A DNA stretch of 64,000 nucleotides from Pseudarthrobacter enclensis (GCF_030811655.1 NZ_JAUSRE010000006.1:1-64000), one strand, 5' to 3'; positions 22,407-34,266 are shown, counted from the stretch's first letter. Numbers and translations: made by a program. Notes: generated by a model not told the origin, from the sequence alone.

Positions 22407-22407
<1 letters not shown>
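21889..22407 (-). CDS. Tetratricopeptide-repeat-like protein downstream of aroB
   Basis: A 172-residue soluble protein of unknown function. Helical pairs typical of TPR are visible from about residue 45: ILVEGHASEAAELLAEARF-like, LDRAIDLFRQLLAEV, and REALALQYLGRTQYAAGQTSAAVESF in sequence. Its ATG overlaps the aroB stop (TGATG), so it is translationally coupled to the shikimate genes. A second in-frame Met follows four codons later. It may be a scaffold or interaction protein. Nothing in it suggests catalysis. Confidence 0.8.
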
Positions 22408-24063
<1,656 letters not shown>

Positions 24064-24064
<1 letters not shown>

Positions 24065-25260
24065 TACTGGCCGATCGAGTCCAGGGATGCCGGGATGTTG
24101 TCCAGGTAACCCTTGATGTTGCGCGTGGTCTCCGCCACTGAGTCACCGCCGAACTTCTCGATGACGGCTTCAGCGAGGACCAGGGCCACCATGGCCTCGG
24201 CCACCACGCCGGCGGCCGGGACCGCACAGACGTCCGACCGCTGGTGGTGCGCCTTGGCCGGTTCGCCGGTGCTGACGTCGATGGTCCGCAGGGCGCGGGG
24301 CACGGTGGCGATGGGCTTCATGGCGGCCCGGACACGCAGGACGTCGCCGATGCTCATTCCGCCTTCGATGCCGCCGGCACGGTTGCTGGCACGCACGATG
24401 CGGCCGTCGCCGTCGCGCACAATTTCGTCGTGGGCTGCAGAACCACGGCGGGCCGCGGTGAGGAAGCCGTCGCCGACCTCCACTCCCTTGATGGCCTGGA
24501 TGCCCATGAGCGCGGCAGCGAGCCTGGCATCCAGCCGGCGGTCCCAGTGCACGTAGCTGCCCAGTCCTGGCGGGAGTCCGTAGGCCAGGACTTCCACCAC
24601 TCCGCCCAGTGTTTCGCCTTCTTTGTGCGCGGCGTCAACTTCGGCGACCATGGCATCCGAGGTTTCGCGGTCGAAGCAGCGGAGGGGGTCCGTGTCCAGG
24701 GCAATGACGTCCCCGGGCACGGGCAGCGGACGGCCTTCCGGCACGGTCACGCTGGCGATGGAAACGGTGTGGCTGACCAATTCGATGCCGAGGTGCTTGA
24801 GGAACTGTGCTGCCACAGTGCCCAGCGCAACACGGGTGGCGGTTTCGCGGGCGCTTGCGCGCTCCAGGACCGGGCGGGCTTCGTCAAAGCCGTACTTCTG
24901 CATACCGGTGAAATCCGCGTGCCCGGGGCGGGGACGCGTCAGCGGCGCGTTGCGGGCCTGGTCGGCGAGGAGTTCGGCGTCCACAGGATCGGCGGACATG
25001 ATCTGCTCCCATTTGGGCCACTCGGTGTTTCCCACCTGGATGGCAACAGGACCGCCCTGCGTGCGGCCGTGCCGGACGCCGCCGAGGATGCTGACCACGT
25101 CCTGCTCGAACTTCATCCGCGCCCCACGGCCGTAGCCGAGGCGGCGGCGGGCGAGGGAGTCTGCGATGTGGCCGCTGGTGATCTCCACACCGGCGGGGAC
25201 GCCCTCAATAATTCCCATCAGAGCCGGACCATGGGATTCACCGGCAGTCAACCAACGCAT
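24064..25260 (-). CDS. aroC: Chorismate synthase
   Basis: AroC makes chorismate from EPSP using reduced FMN. The 398-residue sequence has the three family signatures: [18 protein letters not shown] near the start, [14 protein letters not shown] in the middle and [17 protein letters not shown] near the end. I prefer the ATG at 25260 (MRWLTAGES), where homologues start and an AGGATGG tract sits five bases upstream; an ATG three codons earlier is possible. It lies 26 bases after aroE. Confidence 0.97.
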
Positions 25261-25286
25261 AATTTCCATCCTGCCACGTAGGGCGG

Positions 25287-26147
25287 TCAGAACGCCCGCC
25301 GGGCAAGGCCGACTGCGTCACACATCACATCTATGACAGCTGCATTAACGTCTTCCCCGAGCCGGGTGAAGAGCCGTACCTGCTCCACCGCCTGGTACAG
25401 CAGCATCTCCAGGCCCGGCACCACGCGGCCGCCGCCGGCCTGCCAAACGGAGGCGATAAGGCTGGGCCAGGGATCGTACGCCACGTCCAGCAGCACGCCG
25501 GGCGTGGTGGTTTTCAAAGCCGCAATTTCCGCGGCGAGTCCGTCGGCCGCGCGGGGCGGCAGCGTGGAAATTACGACGTCGGCTTCCGCGGTTGCGCTGG
25601 CGGCACCAGCCAGTGGGCGGATCTCCAGGGAGATACCAAGGCTGTCCGCAGCCCGGCGCACCTCTCCCGTCCGGGAAGCGTCGCGGACGAACACCTGCAC
25701 TGTTCGGGTTCCCATGTCCTTGAGGGCGGCCACGGCCGACGCAGCAGTCCCCCCACCGCCCAGGACCACGGCGGATGGTGCTGCGGCAGTGCCGGCATGG
25801 CGGAGCGCGTTGACGATGCCCGTGACGTCCGTGTTGGAGCCCACCGTCCTCACGCCGCCGCCGGACTCCTCGAATGTGACTGTGTTGACCACACCAAGGG
25901 TCCGGGCCACGCCCCGTACCTCATCAACCTGCGAGAGCACCGCCGTTTTCAAAGGCATGGTGACGGACAGCCCGCGCCAACCCGGCTGGTTCCGGATCTG
26001 CCGCATGAAGGACGGCAGCAGCTCCTCCGTCACGTCGATGGCCGTGTAGCTGATGCCGGCCCCCAACTGCCCGTAGGCCGAAAGGTGCAGCGCAGGGGAC
26101 TTTGAATGGCTGATCGGGTGGCCCAGGACGGCAGCCCGCAGGCTCAT
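25287..26147 (-). CDS. aroE: Shikimate dehydrogenase
   Basis: AroE reduces 3-dehydroshikimate to shikimate with NADPH. The 286-residue protein has the substrate-binding [12 protein letters not shown], the catalytic Lys in [11 protein letters not shown], the Asp in [13 protein letters not shown] and the nucleotide-binding [15 protein letters not shown]. The ATG at 26147 overlaps the mltG stop (ATGA). The frame stays open ten codons upstream but that would lie within mltG. Confidence 0.95.
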   Translation of the reverse strand: MSLRAAVLGHPISHSKSPALHLSAYGQLGAGISYTAIDVTEELLPSFMRQIRNQPGWRGLSVTMPLKTAVLSQVDEVRGVARTLGVVNTVTFEESGGGVRTVGSNTDVTGIVNALRHAGTAAAPSAVVLGGGGTAASAVAALKDMGTRTVQVFVRDASRTGEVRRAADSLGISLEIRPLAGAASATAEADVVISTLPPRAADGLAAEIAALKTTTPGVLLDVAYDPWPSLIASVWQAGGGRVVPGLEMLLYQAVEQVRLFTRLGEDVNAAVIDVMCDAVGLARRAF

Positions 26148-27844
26148 GTGCAGCGGCCAGGGTTGGCCTGGCACCACGCGTTGTACTGCTCCACGTAGGT
26201 GTTGTGTTCAGCCAGCGTCTTGGCGAACTTGGTTTCCTTGGTGTCCAGGTTCACGGTCACCCAGAACAGGTAGTCATTGGCTTTGGGCTTGGCAGCTGCA
26301 TCGATCGCGGTCTTGCCCGGAGACCCGATGGGTCCCGGAGGCAGGCCCGGGTTCGCGTACGTGTTGTAAGGGTTGGACTTGTCCTTGCGCTGCTCATCGG
26401 TGAAGTTGAAGCTCCTGGTGCCCAGGCCGTAGGTGACGGTGGAGTCGACCTGCAGGAAACCGCCGGTCTGGTCGTTGGGCTTGAGCCTGTTGTAAATGGC
26501 GCCGGCCACGTCGCCATAGTCTGCCTGGCCGCCCTCGGCCTGGACGATGCTGGCCACGGTGACAACTTCATACTGCTTGGCGGGGTCGGTAATACCCTGC
26601 GATACCAGTTCATCGGTGGTGGCTTTCACCAGCGCCTGGAGTATGTCCTTGGCAGGAGTTCCCAAGGGGAAGCGGTACTCGCCGGGCGCCAGGTAGCCTT
26701 CGAGGTTCTTGGCCTTGGCGGGCAGGCCGAACTGTGCCGGCTGGTTACTCAACGCCTGGAGCTGCTGCATTGAGATCCCGGAGCCCTCGGAAATGGCCTG
26801 CAGGGATTCGCCGATGCGCAGGCCTGCACTCAAGGCGAAGTAGATGACCTTGGTCTTGTCCTTGCCGAGCAGGACATTCACTGCGTCGGCGTTCTTCATC
26901 TCCGTCTTGAAGGTGTAATCGCCCGGCGACAGCGTTCCGCCGGAGGCGTGGAACGCCTGCAGGAAGGTATCCGCATTGGCAACAACGCGCTGGCTTTCCA
27001 GCTCGGTGGCAACAGACCGGGTTCCTTCGCCACTTTGTACCTTGACCTGGACCTCTCCTGTTCCAGGGCCTGGGAAATCCGACGGCTTGCCGCCGCCGAG
27101 GAGGGGTTTGAGGAACTGCGCACCCACGGCCACTGCTGTCACGAAGACAGCCAGCGTCAGGAAAAGGGCCAGCAGGCGGCGGCGACGGCGGACCTTCTTC
27201 GAGGGCCGTTTCACTTCCTGCGTTGCCGACGGCGCCGGAAGCAGTCCGTGAACCGCGTCGTGGTGGGCTACGTCGTCGTGGTAGCCGGCGGGGTCGTATG
27301 CGTGGTCGCCGTGCACGTCTTCCGGGAAGTCGTGGGCAGGGAAGTCGTGCTGCAGGCCTTCATCGTGGTGCAGGTTGTCGCCAAGCTGCAGGCCGTCGTC
27401 GTGGGCCTCTCCAGCCTGGTGCGGGACAGGCTCGTGGTGGGCAGCATCAAGCCGGGTCCCGTTTCCGTCCCGCAGGACGTCGAAGGGGTGTGCGCCGTCG
27501 TCGTGCCCGGAGACAACCGGCACGGATTCTGCAGGGTCCCCGCTGCCGAACGCAGCGGCGGCAGGCTGTTCTTCCTGGATGGACGGCGGTGCTTCGGGTG
27601 CCGCCGGAACATCACCCGCCACGGGAAGCGGAGCATAGGTGGAGTCGGCTGCCGGGGACGGGGCTGCGGGCGGGGCTGCGGGGGCCGGCGGAACGTCGAG
27701 GGTCTCGTACGCCTGCGGGGGCACTGCATCCTGGCCAGCGGTATTCAGGCTCTTCTCCCGCGCCCGCAGTTCCTTGCGGGTCAGCGGCCTCGCTGCCCCC
27801 GTGCCCAGCGGGCTGGAGGTGTCGTCAATGTTGGCAGGGCTCAC
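26144..27844 (-). CDS. mltG: Endolytic murein transglycosylase MltG, with a His/Asp-rich N-terminal region
   Basis: MltG cleaves nascent glycan strands at the outer membrane face and sets glycan length. The 566-residue protein has a long cytoplasmic N-terminus, a basic stretch (KKVRRRRR) before the membrane segment 223-243, and an extracellular YceG domain. That domain has the catalytic region ASIVQAEGG (Glu437), LQVDSTVTYGLG and NPYNTYANPGLPPGPI. Residues 114-199 hold 16 His and many Asp/Glu (HHDEGLQHDF, HGDHAYDPAGYHDD), which is unusual for the family. The GTG start overlaps the ruvX stop, and aroE follows with overlap. Confidence 0.93.
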   Translation of the reverse strand: MSPANIDDTSSPLGTGAARPLTRKELRAREKSLNTAGQDAVPPQAYETLDVPPAPAAPPAAPSPAADSTYAPLPVAGDVPAAPEAPPSIQEEQPAAAAFGSGDPAESVPVVSGHDDGAHPFDVLRDGNGTRLDAAHHEPVPHQAGEAHDDGLQLGDNLHHDEGLQHDFPAHDFPEDVHGDHAYDPAGYHDDVAHHDAVHGLLPAPSATQEVKRPSKKVRRRRRLLALFLTLAVFVTAVAVGAQFLKPLLGGGKPSDFPGPGTGEVQVKVQSGEGTRSVATELESQRVVANADTFLQAFHASGGTLSPGDYTFKTEMKNADAVNVLLGKDKTKVIYFALSAGLRIGESLQAISEGSGISMQQLQALSNQPAQFGLPAKAKNLEGYLAPGEYRFPLGTPAKDILQALVKATTDELVSQGITDPAKQYEVVTVASIVQAEGGQADYGDVAGAIYNRLKPNDQTGGFLQVDSTVTYGLGTRSFNFTDEQRKDKSNPYNTYANPGLPPGPIGSPGKTAIDAAAKPKANDYLFWVTVNLDTKETKFAKTLAEHNTYVEQYNAWCQANPGRCT

Positions 27845-28440
27845 TGTTGCCTTCCATTATCTGAAGATCGGGCCGTGTCTGCGGAGATGGTGCGGACAGA
27901 TTCGTCCAGGCCACCGGCCCCCAGGTCCACGGACGGGGATGGCGCTGTCACGCGTGAGCCGACATCCGCTCCCCTGGCTTTCTGCATGTCGATGGCGTGC
28001 TGAAGAATACCGGCCGCCGCGACCTGATCAACTACTTTACGGTGGTCCCTGCTGCTCATGCCAGCTTCGTGGAGGTTCCGGTGGGCCGTGACACTGCTCA
28101 GGCGCTCATCCACCAGGTTGACCGGGACTGCCAGTCCGCGGCTGGAAAGCTCGGCAGCCAGCAACTGGGCGTAGTCCGTGGCCATCCTCGCAGAGGCGTG
28201 TTCTTCGCCCTTAAGGGTCCTGGGCAGTCCCACGAAAACCTGGACCGCCCCGAGTTCCTCAGCCAGCCTGGCAATGACGCGCACGTCTGAGTTCTTCTTG
28301 GGGTTCCGGTCCAGGGTCTTGTAGGGCGTGGCAAGGATGGAGTCCCGGTCACAGATCGCCACCCCTACCCGGACGGTGCCGACGTCCACCCCCAGTTTGA
28401 CCCCCTGGGGGCAGCCGCCGGCAGCAACAGGATTGGTCAT
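27841..28440 (-). CDS. ruvX: Putative pre-16S rRNA nuclease YqgF/RuvX
   Basis: A RNase-H-fold protein linked to processing of 16S rRNA 5' ends. The 199-residue protein has the first catalytic Asp in KLGVDVGTVRVGVAI, a second acidic site in VNLVDERLSSVTAHR, and a late Asp in DHRKVVDQVAAAGILQHAID. I chose the ATG at 28440 (MTNPVAAGG), just 7 bases after the alaS stop. About 35 C-terminal residues beyond the family core are low complexity. The order alaS-ruvX-mltG-aroE is standard in Actinobacteria. Confidence 0.92.
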   Translation of the reverse strand: MTNPVAAGGCPQGVKLGVDVGTVRVGVAICDRDSILATPYKTLDRNPKKNSDVRVIARLAEELGAVQVFVGLPRTLKGEEHASARMATDYAQLLAAELSSRGLAVPVNLVDERLSSVTAHRNLHEAGMSSRDHRKVVDQVAAAGILQHAIDMQKARGADVGSRVTAPSPSVDLGAGGLDESVRTISADTARSSDNGRQQ

Positions 28441-28447
28441 GGCGGGA

Positions 28448-31126
28448 TTAGCGCGCCGAAATGGCGTTGACGACGGCGGACAGTGCCGCGCCAACCTTTC
28501 CGGCGTCGGTCCCTCCACCCTGGGCAACATCGTCCTTGCCGCCGCCGCCACCGCCGAGCACACCGGCGGCGACACGCACCAGCGCTCCGGCCTTGACTCC
28601 GGCTTCGCGGGCGGCCTCATTGGTCGCCACCAGGATCAGCGGGCGGTCGTTGGCGACGCCGGCGACGGCCACCGCGGCAGCCTCGGAGCCCAACCGGTTG
28701 CGCAGGTCCAGGGCCAGTCCGCGGAGGTCGTCCGCACCACTGACGGTGCCGGCGTCATGGGCCACCACCCGGACACCGGCGGCGTCCTGGGCGGTGTTGA
28801 CCAGCTGCGCCGCAGCAGCGGCCAGCTGCTCCTTGCGCAGCCGGTCCAGTTCCTTCTCCGTGGCCTTCAGCTTGGCCAGGGTGGCGGATATCCGGTCGGC
28901 GAGCTGGCCGGACGGGACCTTCAGCAGGTCCGTCAGCTCCGTCACCAACGCGCGCTCGGCGGCGAGGTGGCGGAAGGCCTCCATGCCCACGAAGGCTTCA
29001 ACGCGGCGGTTGCCCGAACCGACGGACTGCTCGCCAAGGAGGGACAAGCTGCCGATGAGCGAGGTGTTGGCAACATGGGTGCCGCCGCACAGTTCGCGTG
29101 ACCACGCGCCGTCGATCTCCACCACGCGTACTTCGCTGCCGTAGTTTTCGCCGAACAGCGCCATGGCCCCCATGGCCTTGGCTTCGGCAAGTCCCATGAT
29201 CTTTGTTTCCACCGCGTAGTTGTTGCGGATGGCCAGGTTGGAGACCTCTTCAATCTCGGACCGGGTTGCGGTGCTCAGTCCTTCACCCCAGGCAAAGTCA
29301 AAGCGCAGGTACCCGGCCTTGTTGAAGGATCCACGCTGGGTGGCTTCCGGCCCGAGGATCTGGTGCAGGGCAGCGTGCACGATGTGCGTGCCCGTGTGCG
29401 CCTGCTCCGCGGCGTGCCGGCGTTCACGGTCGACGGCGGCACGCACCAGCGAGTCTGCGCCGATTTCGCCTTCGCGGACAATCGCCTTGTGGACGCTCAG
29501 GCCCTTGATGGGCCGCTGGACGTCCAGGACTTCGACGACGAAGCCGTCGCCGGTGATGAGGCCGGTGTCGGCGGCCTGGCCGCCGGCTTCGGCGTAGAAC
29601 GGGGTTTCGGCGAGCACGAGTTCGATCTCGTCGCCGGTGGCTGCCTGCTGCACCTGGCGGCCGGCGCTGAGCAGGCCGCGGACGCGGGACTCACCCTCGA
29701 GCTCCGTGTAGCCGGTGAAGACGGTCTCGCCCTGGCCCAGGAGTTCCTGGAAGACGCTGACGTCGGCGTGGCCGCCCTTCTTGCCCTTGGCATCTGCCTG
29801 GGCGCGCTGGCGCTGTTCCTGCATGAGGCTGCGGAAGGCCGCCTCATCCACCTTCAGGCCGGCTTCCTCGGCCATCTCAAGCGTGAGGTCGATGGGGAAT
29901 CCGTAGGTGTCATGCAGGGTGAAGGCGTCCTCGCCGGACAAGGGCTTGTTGGCGGCCTTGGATTCCTTGACCGCGTCCTCGAGCCGTGCAGTGCCGGACG
30001 CAATGGTGCGCAGGAACGCCTTCTCCTCGGCGTAGGCGATGCGGCTGATCCGTGCGAAGTCCGTCTCCACCACGGGGTATACGCCCTTCATGGCATCCCG
30101 GGAAGCCGGCAGCAGCTCCGGCAGGCAGGCCTGTTCGACGCCCAGCAGGCGCATGGAACGCACGGCACGGCGGATCAGGCGGCGGAGGACATAGCCGCGG
30201 CCCTCGTTGGAGGGAGTCACGCCGTCGGAGATCAGCATCAGGGCCGAGCGGATGTGGTCGGCCACAACGCGCATGCGGACGTCGTCAGTGTGGTGGGGAT
30301 CCTCAGGAGTCTCTGCGGAGGTGTACTCCTTGCCGGACAGTTCCGCGGCCTTGTCGATGACCGGACGGACCTGGTCGGTCTCGTACATGTTCTCGACGCC
30401 CTGCAGGATCATGGCGAGGCGTTCCATGCCCAGACCGGTGTCGATGTTCTTCTTGGGCAACTCACCCACAATGTCGAAATCGACCTTGGAGCGCACGTTT
30501 TCGATCTGGTACTGCATGAAAACGAGGTTCCAGATCTCGATGTAGCGGGTCTCGTCAGCCAGCGGGCCGCCTTCGACGCCGTAGGCCGGGCCGCGGTCGT
30601 AGTAGATCTCGGAGCACGGCCCGGCAGGACCAGGCTGGCCCGTTGACCAGTAGTTGTCCGACTTGCCCATGCGCTGGATGCGTTCAGCGGGGACGCCGGT
30701 GTTCTTGAGCCAGAGTTCCTCGGCTTCGTCATCCTCCTCATAGACCGTCACCCACAGCCGTTCGGGCGCAAGGCCGTAGCCGCCATCGTCAACGCTGGTG
30801 GTGAGCAGCTCCCAGGCGAACTTGATGGCGTCTTCCTTGAAGTAGTCGCCAAAGGAGAAGTTGCCGCACATCTGGAAGAACGTGCCGTGGCGCGCGGTCT
30901 TGCCCACTTCCTCGATGTCGCCGGTGCGGATGCACTTCTGCACGCTGGTGGCACGGGAGTAGGGCGGTTCCTCGCGGGCGGTGAGGTAGGGAATGAACGG
31001 GACCATGCCGGCCACCGTGAACAGCAGCGAGGGGTCGCTGGAGACCAGCGACGCGGAGGGAACCGCGGTGTGGCCCTTGCTGACAAAAAAGTCCACCCAG
31101 CGCTTTGTGATCTCCTGCGACTTCAT
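28448..31126 (-). CDS. alaS: Alanine-tRNA ligase
   Basis: AlaRS charges tRNA-Ala. The 892-residue protein contains the class-II catalytic domain (FFVSKGHTAVPSASLV, TGQPGPAGPCSEIYYD), the tRNA-binding helical domain, and an editing domain with the zinc motifs HTGTHIVHAALHQIL and RELCGGTHVANTS. The C-terminal C-Ala domain includes the glycine-rich GGGGGGKDDVAQGGG. I chose the ATG at 31126 (MKSQEITKRW), where the family starts. Further upstream codons in frame are not conserved. Confidence 0.97.
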   Translation of the reverse strand: MKSQEITKRWVDFFVSKGHTAVPSASLVSSDPSLLFTVAGMVPFIPYLTAREEPPYSRATSVQKCIRTGDIEEVGKTARHGTFFQMCGNFSFGDYFKEDAIKFAWELLTTSVDDGGYGLAPERLWVTVYEEDDEAEELWLKNTGVPAERIQRMGKSDNYWSTGQPGPAGPCSEIYYDRGPAYGVEGGPLADETRYIEIWNLVFMQYQIENVRSKVDFDIVGELPKKNIDTGLGMERLAMILQGVENMYETDQVRPVIDKAAELSGKEYTSAETPEDPHHTDDVRMRVVADHIRSALMLISDGVTPSNEGRGYVLRRLIRRAVRSMRLLGVEQACLPELLPASRDAMKGVYPVVETDFARISRIAYAEEKAFLRTIASGTARLEDAVKESKAANKPLSGEDAFTLHDTYGFPIDLTLEMAEEAGLKVDEAAFRSLMQEQRQRAQADAKGKKGGHADVSVFQELLGQGETVFTGYTELEGESRVRGLLSAGRQVQQAATGDEIELVLAETPFYAEAGGQAADTGLITGDGFVVEVLDVQRPIKGLSVHKAIVREGEIGADSLVRAAVDRERRHAAEQAHTGTHIVHAALHQILGPEATQRGSFNKAGYLRFDFAWGEGLSTATRSEIEEVSNLAIRNNYAVETKIMGLAEAKAMGAMALFGENYGSEVRVVEIDGAWSRELCGGTHVANTSLIGSLSLLGEQSVGSGNRRVEAFVGMEAFRHLAAERALVTELTDLLKVPSGQLADRISATLAKLKATEKELDRLRKEQLAAAAAQLVNTAQDAAGVRVVAHDAGTVSGADDLRGLALDLRNRLGSEAAAVAVAGVANDRPLILVATNEAAREAGVKAGALVRVAAGVLGGGGGGKDDVAQGGGTDAGKVGAALSAVVNAISAR

Positions 31127-31249
31127 GAGCTGTTTTCTTACCCTTCTTGGTCCGCGCCCATGGGGCACGGATATTTCGTTCAGGTGGCGGTTTCCCGGAT
31201 CGGGTCCCTGCCGGTTGTTGGCTGGCTGCCGGTGACGGGCCCTGGGGGC

Positions 31250-31480
31250 CTAGCGGCGAACCACTTCCGCGGACTCGATGCCGAGCGCGGTCCTCAGGTC
31301 GGTTTCCCGTTCCTGCATTCCTGCGCGGACGGCGTCGGCGAAGTCATATACACCGTCGGCAAGCCGGCCCACAGCGCGGTTGAGGCCTTCGGGTCCAAGG
31401 CTGGACTGGGCCTGGCTCACTTTACGGAAGGCGATGACGCCAATGGCCACGCCGATTCCCATCCACACAATTCTTTTCAT
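31250..31480 (-). CDS. Small membrane protein (DUF6167-like)
   Basis: A 76-residue protein with one hydrophobic N-terminal segment (KRIVWMGIGVAIGVIAFRKV) and an amphipathic C-terminal part (LNRAVGRLADGVYDFADAVRAGMQERE). Small proteins of this shape (DUF6167) occur between rpsD and alaS in Micrococcaceae. The ATG at 31480 is chosen; the frame stays open upstream but overlaps the neighbouring gene. Function is unknown. It follows the DUF948 protein with a 16-base gap, so the two are probably cotranscribed. Confidence 0.75.
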   Translation of the reverse strand: MKRIVWMGIGVAIGVIAFRKVSQAQSSLGPEGLNRAVGRLADGVYDFADAVRAGMQERETDLRTALGIESAEVVRR

Positions 31481-31496
31481 CGTCTTCTTTTCGAAT

Positions 31497-31871
31497 CTAG
31501 CGGCTGCGGCGCCCGGCAGCGGGCTTCCGGCGGTTGGCGAAAGCGCTGCGCACGCCGTAGCTGAACGCGGCAACCTTGATCAGCGGGGAACCCACCGTGG
31601 CGGCAACCAGCGACGACAGGGCGGAGATGTTTGCGGAGGCGTCCGAAACGTTCGACGAAATTCCGTCCACCTTCTTCAACTGCTGGTTGGTGGTGGAAAC
31701 GGTGGCGGTGACCTCATCCATGAGGGGGGTGGCACCGTCGCTCAGGGACCTGATGGTGGTCCGTACCTCATCGAAGACCTTCCCCAATTTCAGGATGGGG
31801 ACCGCAAGCAACAGGACCAGGAGTGCAAAAACTCCGGCAGCGATCAGGCCGGCAATATCGCCACCAGTCAT
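31497..31871 (-). CDS. DUF948 domain-containing membrane protein
   Basis: A 124-residue protein with a single N-terminal membrane segment (residues 6-28, IAGLIAAGVFALLVLLLAVPILKLG). An amphipathic helical region rich in Ser/Thr/Asn follows (TVSTTNQQLKKVDGISSNVS), as in DUF948 and YtxG-type proteins, then a basic tail (NRRKPAAGRRSR). The fold resembles small methyl-accepting or coiled-coil membrane proteins. Function is unknown. It lies upstream of the DUF6167 gene and downstream of the rpsD terminator. Confidence 0.85.
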   Translation of the reverse strand: MTGGDIAGLIAAGVFALLVLLLAVPILKLGKVFDEVRTTIRSLSDGATPLMDEVTATVSTTNQQLKKVDGISSNVSDASANISALSSLVAATVGSPLIKVAAFSYGVRSAFANRRKPAAGRRSR

Positions 31872-31963
31872 AGACGTTCATCTCCTCGAAATTCCGTGGT
31901 TGGGTTCCGTCCTGCACACGCCCGGAAGGGTGGAGCGCAGATGTCCCCCAAGTACCTTACATA

Positions 31964-31999
31964 CAAAGAAGCCCGCGGCGCTTGCCACGGGCTTCTTTG
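31964..31999 (-). terminator. Rho-independent terminator downstream of rpsD
   Basis: An inverted repeat CAAAGAAGCCCG...CGGGCTTCTTTG with a 12-base loop lies 17 bases past the rpsD stop. On the minus strand the 3' arm ends in CTTCTTTG, giving a U-rich end. It separates rpsD from the DUF948-DUF6167 pair. Confidence 0.85.
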
Positions 32000-32015
32000 G
32001 ATACGCTGCTGGGAT

Positions 32016-32642
32016 TTAGCGTGCGTAGAATTCGACGACGAGCTGCTCTTCGCAGGTCACCGGGATTTCCGAACGCTTGGGGCGGCGGACCAGGCGTGCC
32101 TGCAGGGCCTCCAGCTTGACGTCCAGGTAGGCCGGAACGGCAGGCAGGACGTCGCGGTGGCCACCGGCTGCGGCAACCTGGAGCGGAACCATGGTCTCGC
32201 TGCGGGTGTGGACGTGGACCAGCTGGCCCTCGCCGACGCGGAACGACGGGCGGTCAACGCGGATGCCGTCAACCATGATGTGGCGGTGCACAACCAGCTG
32301 GCGGGCCTGGGCGATGGTGCGGGCGAAGCCGGCACGCAGGACCAGGGCGTCAAGGCGCATTTCGAGCAGTTCGATGAGGTTTTCACCGGTCAGGCCCTTG
32401 GTGCGGCGGGCCTCTTCGAAGGCACGGGTCATCTGTGCTTCGCGGATGCCGTACTGGGCGCGCAGGCGCTGCTTTTCGCGCAGACGAACGGCGTAGTCGG
32501 AGTCCTGCTTCTTGCGGGCACGGCCATGCTCACCGGGGCCGTACGGGCGGCGCTCCATGTACTTGGCGGCCTTGGGGGTCAGAGCAATGCCGAGGGACCG
32601 CGAGAGGCGGGCCTGACGGCGAGCACGAGTGTTGTTAGCCAC
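32016..32642 (-). CDS. rpsD: 30S ribosomal protein S4
   Basis: S4 is a primary 16S rRNA-binding protein. The 208-residue protein has RARRQARLSRSLG at the start, YGIREAQMTRAFEEA, and the S4 domain RLDALVLRAGFARTIAQARQL with HRHIMVDGIRVDRPSFRV. There are no N-terminal zinc-binding cysteines (the C- form), which is usual where rpsD stands outside the alpha operon. The start is GTG. It is a single-gene unit with its own terminator. Confidence 0.98.
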   Translation of the reverse strand: MANNTRARRQARLSRSLGIALTPKAAKYMERRPYGPGEHGRARKKQDSDYAVRLREKQRLRAQYGIREAQMTRAFEEARRTKGLTGENLIELLEMRLDALVLRAGFARTIAQARQLVVHRHIMVDGIRVDRPSFRVGEGQLVHVHTRSETMVPLQVAAAGGHRDVLPAVPAYLDVKLEALQARLVRRPKRSEIPVTCEEQLVVEFYAR

Positions 32643-32811
32643 TTGTGTCCTTCCAATATCTGCGGCGTGTCAGTGTTACTGGCCTCCATCATGGAGAGCA
32701 TCGGCCAACCGCTGCCTTTTGCTACTGGGCGCAGGGCATAACCTGTCCAACTGAAATTGGGGAGATTGTGCGCCGGCGCCTTGCCAGACAAGGATTCAGC
32801 TTACCACGTGG

Positions 32812-34266
32812 TTACTTGCCCCGGACAATCTTCCGCAGCCGCTCAAGCCGCTGGGCAATATCCCGTTCAGCGCCGTTGCCGGTTGGCTGGTAATAGTCCC
32901 GGCCCACCAGGTCATCCGGGGGATACTGCTGGGCTGCCACTCCGTGCGGCGCGTCGTGCGCGTACTTGTAGCCCACACCGTGGCCAAGCTGCTTGGACCC
33001 GGGATAGTGGGCGTCGCGCAGGTGGGCGGGTATGCCCACGCCGAGTCCTGCACGGACGTCCGCGATCGCCATGTTGATACCCATGTAGGCGGCGTTCGAC
33101 TTCGGCGCCGTGGCGAGGTGGACTACGGCCTCGGCCAGGATGATCCGCCCTTCGGGCATGCCGATGAGCTGAACCGCCTGCGCTGCGGCTACCGCGGTCT
33201 GGAGCGCCGTGGGGTCGGCCATGCCCACATCCTCCGCCGCGGAGATGACGATCCGGCGCGCAACGAACCGCGGGTCCTCCCCCGCTTCGAGCATCCGTGC
33301 GAGGTAATGCAGGGCCGCGTCCACGTCCGAACCCCTGATGGACTTGATGAAGGCGCTGGCAACGTCGTAGTGCTGGTCGCCGGCGCGATCATAGCGGACG
33401 GCGGCGGCGTCCAGGGCGCGTTCGGTGTGGTGCAATTCCACGGTGGCCGGGGCGTCGGGCGCCCCCTCCGCCCCCACCGGACGCTCGACGTCGTCCGCGT
33501 CACCGAAAGCGACGCCCGCCGCAGCCTCAAGCGCCGTGAGTGCCCTGCGCGCATCCCCGCCGGACAGCCGGACCAGGTGCTCCAGTGCTTCGTCGCTGAG
33601 GCTGACGTTGCCGCCCAGCCCGCGCGGGTCCTCCACGGCCCGCAACAGCAGGCCCTCGATGTCCGCGTCGGTCAGGGGCTTGAGCGTGAGGAGCAGGGAG
33701 CGGGACAACAGGGGCGAGACCACCGAGAAGGACGGGTTCTCCGTAGTGGCGGCCACCAGGACCACCCAGCGGTTTTCGACGCCGGGCAGCAGCGCGTCCT
33801 GCTGGGCCTTGTTGAAGCGGTGGATCTCGTCCAGGAACAACACCGTGGTGGTTTTGTACAGGTCCCGGGCCGTCAGCGCATCGTCCATCACCCGGCGGAC
33901 ATCCTTGACGCCGGCAGTGATGGCGGACAGCTCCACGAACTTCCGGCCCGGTCCACGGGCAATGACGTGCGCCAGGGTGGTCTTGCCGGTTCCGGGAGGT
34001 CCCCAGAGGATCAGGGAGCTGGGACCGGCGGGACCGGCGGCGTCGGCGCCTGCTCCTGCTGCGAGCTGGCGCAGCGGCGACCCCTGGCCGAGCAGGTGCT
34101 GCTGGCCCACCACCTCGTCGAGGGTGCGGGGACGCATGCGGACGGCGAGCGGACTCCGCGGCGAACCAGTCCCCCTTGCACCCTGTCCACGGGAAGCGGC
34201 GCCTGTCCCTCCAACGGGACGGTCGTCGTCGTCGTTTTCTGGCCCGTTGCCGAAGAGATCATCCAC
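32812..34266 (-). CDS. rarA: Replication-associated recombination protein A (AAA ATPase)
   Basis: RarA/MgsA is a clamp-loader-like ATPase that acts at stalled replication forks. The 484-residue protein has Walker [16 protein letters not shown], Walker [21 protein letters not shown], sensor AATTENPSF and the C-terminal tetramerisation domain with [21 protein letters not shown]. The start is GTG with an unconserved acidic leader ([11 protein letters not shown]). The C-terminal [14 protein letters not shown] is typical. It is divergent from the VLRF1 gene. Confidence 0.95.
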   Translation of the reverse strand: MDDLFGNGPENDDDDRPVGGTGAASRGQGARGTGSPRSPLAVRMRPRTLDEVVGQQHLLGQGSPLRQLAAGAGADAAGPAGPSSLILWGPPGTGKTTLAHVIARGPGRKFVELSAITAGVKDVRRVMDDALTARDLYKTTTVLFLDEIHRFNKAQQDALLPGVENRWVVLVAATTENPSFSVVSPLLSRSLLLTLKPLTDADIEGLLLRAVEDPRGLGGNVSLSDEALEHLVRLSGGDARRALTALEAAAGVAFGDADDVERPVGAEGAPDAPATVELHHTERALDAAAVRYDRAGDQHYDVASAFIKSIRGSDVDAALHYLARMLEAGEDPRFVARRIVISAAEDVGMADPTALQTAVAAAQAVQLIGMPEGRIILAEAVVHLATAPKSNAAYMGINMAIADVRAGLGVGIPAHLRDAHYPGSKQLGHGVGYKYAHDAPHGVAAQQYPPDDLVGRDYYQPTGNGAERDIAQRLERLRKIVRGK

